Assembly (NCBI GenBank): GCA_000827265.1
Contig: KN834784.1
Span: 355,719 to 419,718 of the forward strand
Length of the DNA: 64,000 bases
DNA from: Collybiopsis luxurians FD-317 M1
Taxonomy: Eukaryota; Basidiomycota; Agaricomycetes; Agaricales; Omphalotaceae
Direction of reading: 5' to 3'
The stretch's first letter is position 1, and each line of letters starts with the position of its first letter. The notes under the pieces are model-generated. The model worked only from the letters and a program-made list of their open reading frames with translations. It did no database searches and was not told the origin of the DNA. The translations under genes were made by a program, and so were the position numbers. Shown here in pieces: positions 59,272-64,000 of the stretch.

Positions 59272-59640
59272 ATGCCTTCAACCACCACCGACCTCATCAT
59301 TATCATGGTTTCAGTCTGTTTTGCACAAAGTGCTCTCTGGCTCACGGTTGCTTCGCTGCTCGCCTGTTTTGATTTATTCAAGGTGCTGAATGCAGAGGGA
59401 GAGGAAATTCATCCGTCTACGGATTACGTTGATGGTTTGATTATGTATGTGCTTTACTTCGTACTGGTACAGTTAAAAATGGAAAAGTCGCTGAATGCAA
59501 ATGCACACAGGCATCATTCACCTTTTGAATGCATCATTCGGCCACGGTTTAAGGTAGTCGGAAAGCTGATAAGACAGAAGAGAGTGCAAGACGTCGTCGT
59601 AAACATTACAGTACTTGGTTATATTCCTTACTTTTTCTTC
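59272..59640 (+). pseudogene. Cytochrome P450 remnant, internally deleted
   Basis: Starts MPSTTTDLIIIMVS, like the membrane-anchor start of a P450, then jumps to CFAQSALWLTVASLLACFD, which lies just after the heme Cys in the intact neighbour. The end matches too: EGEEIHPSTDYVDGLIM, an intron, then HHSPFECIIRPRFKVVGKLIRQKR. Everything between, including helix I, ExxR and the heme Cys, is gone. A tandem P450 copy that lost its core. Confidence 0.8.
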
Positions 59641-59905
59641 ACCTTTTCATTCTGTATCCTAATTACTATGCGCATACATCGGACTCGGACTCTAAGAATA
59701 CGATGTGCCATCATTCCGTCCCCTACGTACGCGTTTAAGGTTAGGGTTCGAAAATTTCGGTACCTTACGGGCGTCTAAATTATTTTTCGTGGTTTCGTCC
59801 CAACTCCCATTCGACGCCTAGTGGCGTTTCGGATGCAATTTTCCGCATAATCTCGCGCAACCATCCACCCCAAGTTTCCTCGAACCGTTAACGATCCAAT
59901 TAGAA

Positions 59906-61713
59906 ATGGGATACCTCCCCAACGAAAGGCTTCACCATTTGAAACAGTACTCGTATAAAGGCATTGACAAGTGAGTGTTTTTACGTGTTTTTCGTTCCAG
60001 TTAAACTCATTTTGCAGATCTATTTTATCCAAGTACATTTTAAATCCATTCTGGACGTGGTTCGTCACACTATGGCCGACATCTGTTGCACCGAATACTG
60101 TGGGTGGATTCTTGAAGTAGAGCGAGAAATTTTTTATTGACACGGACACAGATAACACTTTCAGGACTTTGCATGGTCGTCATCAACTTTCTAACGCTTC
60201 TGTATTATGACCCGAACTATTTGACTGAGAAAGGTGGGGTGCAGATTCCTCAGTGGATTTATTTCACGTAAGTGCTCCTGCTCTCACCCGCAGGAAGGCT
60301 TCTGAAATGACTTTTATTGTTACAGCTGGGGTATCGGGCTTTTCCTGTACCAGAGCTTTGATGCCATTGACGGGTCTGTCACTCTTTCCTTCGAATCTCT
60401 AAATACCCTAAATCGAAATGATGCAGCAAGCAAGCTCGGCGGACGGGAATGGCAGGCCCACTAGGTGAAATGTTTGACCACGGTGCGTACTTTGTTAGAA
60501 ATGGGAGTCGCTTATCTGACTATTCACTTTCAGGATGTGACGCCTTAAACACTACCGTGAGCACCACTCGCATATCGCGTTTCCTTTCCGACCTCACTCG
60601 CATTACAGCTTGAAGCTATGCTTACCGCGCAAGCTCTCAATCTCGGCCGCTCATGGTGGACATTTGCTTCCCAGGCTGCCACCCTGGCAAATTTCTATTT
60701 GACGACATGGGAGGAATACCATACCGGTGAGGTCAACGCCTTTCTGCTCATGTCCGACATCTAAACTTTTTTTCTGCAGGCTACCTATACCTTGGAGTGT
60801 TTTCTGGGCCTGTAGAAGGTATCTTGATTATTGTAGGAATATACATTGTGACAGCACTTCTTGGTACGTCTCGCATTGCTCCTCACAACGAAATTAACCA
60901 TTCCCGTCATGCAGGACCATCAATCTGGGATACGCCCATCCTCGACTTCCTGCACCTCTCACACATCCCGCTCATCTCCTCTACTATACCCAACATCGGA
61001 TTAAATGTCTCGTTCATGGTCTTTGGCGCCTTTATGATGGCATTCAACATTCTGAACAGCTATGCCAACGTCCGTGTCGCTATGCGTGAAGCTGGTAAAT
61101 CGACAATCAAGCCGCTGCTGTTTCTTTTTCCGTTTTTGTTCTCCGCGGGCGTGCAGTTGGCTTGGATTGGCCACCCGAAATTTTTCGACGCAGCTGGAAA
61201 TGAATTCACGATCCTAGAATCATCGCTCTTTGTGCCCTTTATGTGCGCATGGGGACTTTCATTTGCGCATCAGGTTGGAAAGATGATATTGGCGCATTTG
61301 ACCAAAGGGCCATTCCCGGTTTGGGATTGGGTGTTTTTAGCGAGTGTGGTTGGGGCGGTCGATATGAATTTACCGAGGATTTGTGGAATGTGAGTTTTCG
61401 TCCACCTATTCTTATTCGTAAATATTGACGAATTCCTTTTCCTGACTTTTTTTTCTCACCTTCCCCTTTTTATCACCGTCCGAACAGTCCTCCAATAATC
61501 CAATCCACCCCGCGTACAACGTTCCTGTACGTCTACGCCACCCTGCTCATCTCGTTCATTGCCTATGCGAGATTTTGTACGCTGGTGATTAATGATATCA
61601 CGAATTTCATGGGGATTGCGTGTTTTACGGTGCGGAAGAAGGATGAGGAGGGTGTGTGGAGGGGTACTGAGGAGGTTAAGGCGAATGGGGAGGGAATGAA
61701 GAAGGTTGTCTAG
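59906..61713 (+). CDS. EPT1: CDP-alcohol phosphotransferase (ethanolamine/choline phosphotransferase)
   Basis: About 400 residues in ten or so exons. Start MGYLPNERLHHLKQYSYKG at 59906; stop at 61711-61713 after EGMKKVV. The catalytic signature DG-x2-AR-x8-G-x3-D-x3-D is complete: DGKQARRTGMAGPLGEMFDH followed by GCD, split over two introns. Multiple membrane spans follow (LYLGVFSGPVEGILIIVGIY; FMVFGAFMMAFNILN; LLFLFPFLFSAGVQLAW). The enzyme joins CDP-ethanolamine or CDP-choline to diacylglycerol in the ER and Golgi, the last step of the Kennedy pathway. EPT1 and CPT1 cannot be told apart here. Together with the Gpt2-type gene at the other end, the window has two glycerolipid enzymes, probably by chance. 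Confidence 0.92.
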
Positions 61714-63495
61714 AGTGTCAAGTTTGAACTGGTTGATGATTTTACGAAATTTGCGCATACCCACTTTTTGTTAATGCCAGTTGTGCATAGAGAGCAAGGA
61801 GACCGCCTGTTGTTTATTCTTACTTTATTCCTTTGATCGCTGTAGACGCGAATGCAATACTCATTCCACATCTATTAACAGCATCTGGCTCGCACCCAAT
61901 TAATTTTATTGCAGGATTTTCGACATGGTCTTGTGCTGCTTTCGGTTTCTCAGACCTGCACGGCTTCGTAATCTTGCTACTTAGACTTAGACCCTTGTTT
62001 ATAAGTTTACAATATGTTCACCTATGTCCCAAAAGGACTAAGGCTACAAGCAGCCCCAATGAACGAGACTACATGCTAATGTACTTTTCGAAATCAAATA
62101 AAATGCGAGTAAAATGTAAATGGAAACGCCACATGCCACCCATTCCAAATCGAAGAGGAGACATTAGGGCCAAGCCAAGTTCCCATTCAGGCGTAACCGC
62201 ACTGTGGCGATTAACTCTTACTGAACTAGGACAGCAGATTCAGAACTTCTCTTGTACTGAAAAGGCCAAAATCCCACATAACCGGATGCGACTCTGGTGC
62301 TCCAACGTCCCCAGGGTTTAATGTGGGTGATCAAATGAAATGAAAAGAATGGAAGAGTAAAGAAGAATGGGGAGTATGAGAGAATCGAAGAGCGAAACAT
62401 TAGTATCTTGCAAATTCATCTCTCGTTGATAATCCCCGGAAATCCTGCCCGCTGAACGGATTGCATGTGTGCTATTCCGCAGAGAGTTGACATAACAGGC
62501 ACTCTTTGATCAGAGTTGGTATCTTTCTTTGGGTCGTATCCAGGATCCCTAAGGATCAAATATTGAGCAGTAACAGGAAATACTGCTTGCTGGTGCAACT
62601 TCAGTTGGTGGCTTGCGATTCAACCTGCCAGGGCACAGGTCAGTCAAGCCATTCTTAAATCATCACGACGCACATATAAGACCCTTCAATCTTTCTACAG
62701 TAACAATGTAAGGCCAAAGATCAGTTGCAGGCTTTGTGGCAAGTATCATAAGTGCTTTGGAAATTCATATTTTGGGTCGGTACAGGCTTACAGCAGGAGA
62801 GGACAAAAGTACCTCCCTGTTAGTTGATTAAATACAGATGTAACGAAGCGGGCATACCCTCCAAGTTCTTCATGAATGCTCAAATATCCATGCACTACTA
62901 GGATTTCAATGAAAATAAGGGAAGGAATGGAAAAAGTGTAATTTGCATGTTCAAAAGAGAGTAGTTGTGGAAAATATTTTGGTTCAACTAAGACTGGCAG
63001 GGTGCTGATTTACCAGCTCTAACTTACCATCTTAAATCCCTTCATGAGAAAATGTAAAATTAAATAAAAAATAGAAAGTAAAAAATCATCCAGATGGAAA
63101 CTTAGAGTTAGTCCTGTCTCTCTGCATCTCAGGTGCTACCTGTCAACAGGTCCTACATGCCAAACACAGTCTTCCCTCTTTCCCCCATTGCTCCTGCAAC
63201 CCTGCTTGACCTCCCATCATTCATCTCACATATATTTTACCATTGGCACAACTCTCTACATATTTCACTGTACTCTAAACTTCTGCCCTTACTTTTGACT
63301 GACTAGGCATGTCCTAAAATGGGGGCCACAATTGTGCAATCATTAATTTTCAATGTCAACATTGCTCTAGGCTTGGCACCAATAATTTCATCAGTGGTGA
63401 GCATTCTTTTCACAAAAATTAGGTGTTGAGTAATTCTCATTGTTACACAATACAAATTAGTTGGGTCTGATCTTCTCTGGTGAGCTTCAACTTCC
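61714..63495. other. Gene-poor, increasingly AT-rich stretch
   Basis: No supported gene. A minus-strand frame at 63303-63497 (RMLTTDEIIGAKPRAMLTL... IVAPILGHA) looks exon-like and could be the edge of a gene or transposon that continues past the gap, but I cannot name it. Confidence 0.35.
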
Positions 63496-63735
63496 ATCAG
63501 GAAAAGTACTCAGAGCCCAGGCAAATACTGGTAGCCTAAGGGCACCCAGGATATTGGCTAAATCCTAGGGACTCTCATGAGTCCTAGGTTGCCCAGGCTG
63601 CATAGATTGCCTGGCATCAGGAAAAGTACCTTAAGCCCAGGCAAATACAGGAAGCCTGAGGATGCCCAGGAAAATGGCCAAATCCTAGGACCCCTCAGAC
63701 ACTCTCAGGTACTTCAAGTTGCTTAGGTTGCTTAG
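63496..63735 (+). repeat. Direct tandem repeat, period about 120 bases
   Basis: ATCAGGAAAAGTAC at 63496 and 63616 starts two similar units, each continuing with AGCCCAGGCAAATAC, AGCCTRAGG, TGGCYAAATCCTAGG. Degenerate GGCTCCCT-like and CCTAGG-like iterations continue to about 63835. Confidence 0.75.
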
Positions 63736-63896
63736 GCTTCCCAAGTTTTGGGCCAATTCCTAGGCTCCCTGAAAGATGTTTGAAAATAACCTGAGAGTCC
63801 CTGAGGGCTCCCTGGGGCTCCCTGAGGATCCCAGAAGCAGAAATATTCTAAATGCTACAAATTATACAAAATTAGATTGCAAATATATAGTTATGC

Positions 63897-64000
63897 NNNN
63901 NNNNNNNNNNNNNNNNNNNNNNNNNNNNNNNNNNNNNNNNNNNNNNNNNNNNNNNNNNNNNNNNNNNNNNNNNNNNNNNNNNNNNNNNNNNNNNNNNNNN
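63897..64000. other. Assembly gap (run of N)
   Basis: 104 undetermined bases at the window end, next to the tandem repeat, which probably stopped assembly. Confidence 0.99.

Noticed and set aside
61833..62321. Open frame of 162 residues
   Set aside because: Lies in the 3' flank of the phosphotransferase gene, has no family motif, and its composition is unlike the neighbours.
1..63896. CRISPR arrays, bacterial operators, tRNA or rRNA genes
   Set aside because: None seen. The direct repeats present are ankyrin-coding units, duplicated flanks or low-complexity DNA, and the genome is eukaryotic. A tRNAscan run would be needed to exclude an intron-bearing tRNA missed by eye.

Overview
The window looks like nuclear DNA of a mushroom-forming basidiomycete (Agaricomycetes). 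Genes are packed on both strands and broken by many short introns (mostly about 45-70 bases, GT...AG). The families are typical of that group: NACHT-ankyrin STAND proteins, an RTA1-like protein, an F-box protein, a fungal zinc cluster, a P450 and a dienelactone hydrolase. I rebuilt gene models by hand by matching splice sites to reading frame, so exon edges are predictions.

Layout. 1-10.8 kb holds single-copy genes: a glycerol-3-phosphate acyltransferase (cut by the window start), a secreted double-psi-barrel protein, a small secreted/membrane protein, a CoA-transferase family III enzyme, a short hypothetical protein, an alpha/beta-barrel-like protein and a DUF1479 putative Fe(II) oxygenase. 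11.3-12.7 kb is a decayed Tc1/mariner-like transposon with both terminal repeats and TA duplication. 13.6-18.7 kb (minus) is a large NACHT-ankyrin NLR with about 23 ankyrin repeats. 21.5-23.5 kb holds a truncated copy of a serine-rich, possibly BTG-like gene. 26.4-32.7 kb is a tandem duplication carrying two RTA1-like genes (one broken), next to a hAT-type MITE. 32.9-44.5 kb holds an F-box/LRR-like gene, a long Ser-rich single-pass membrane protein, a small secreted protein, a zinc-cluster protein and a dienelactone hydrolase. 45.7-50.2 kb has the intact member of the BTG-like family and a decayed third copy. 50.3-50.9 kb is a second hAT-type MITE. 51.3-55.3 kb (plus) is a second NACHT-ankyrin NLR. 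56.4-61.7 kb has a P450, a P450 remnant and an EPT1/CPT1-type phosphotransferase. The window ends in AT-rich, repeat-bearing DNA and an assembly gap.

The main finding is architectural. The two NLR genes and their neighbouring BTG-like copies form a large, diverged inverted duplication: left arm about 13.6-23.5 kb, right arm about 46.8-55.3 kb, with about 23 kb between them. The NLRs are transcribed outward. Both reconstruct as full open frames, but their ankyrin arrays differ greatly in repeat number (about 23 against about 10) and are built of near-identical units. This is the pattern expected of fast-diversifying fungal innate-immunity or incompatibility receptors, although function here is inferred and not shown.
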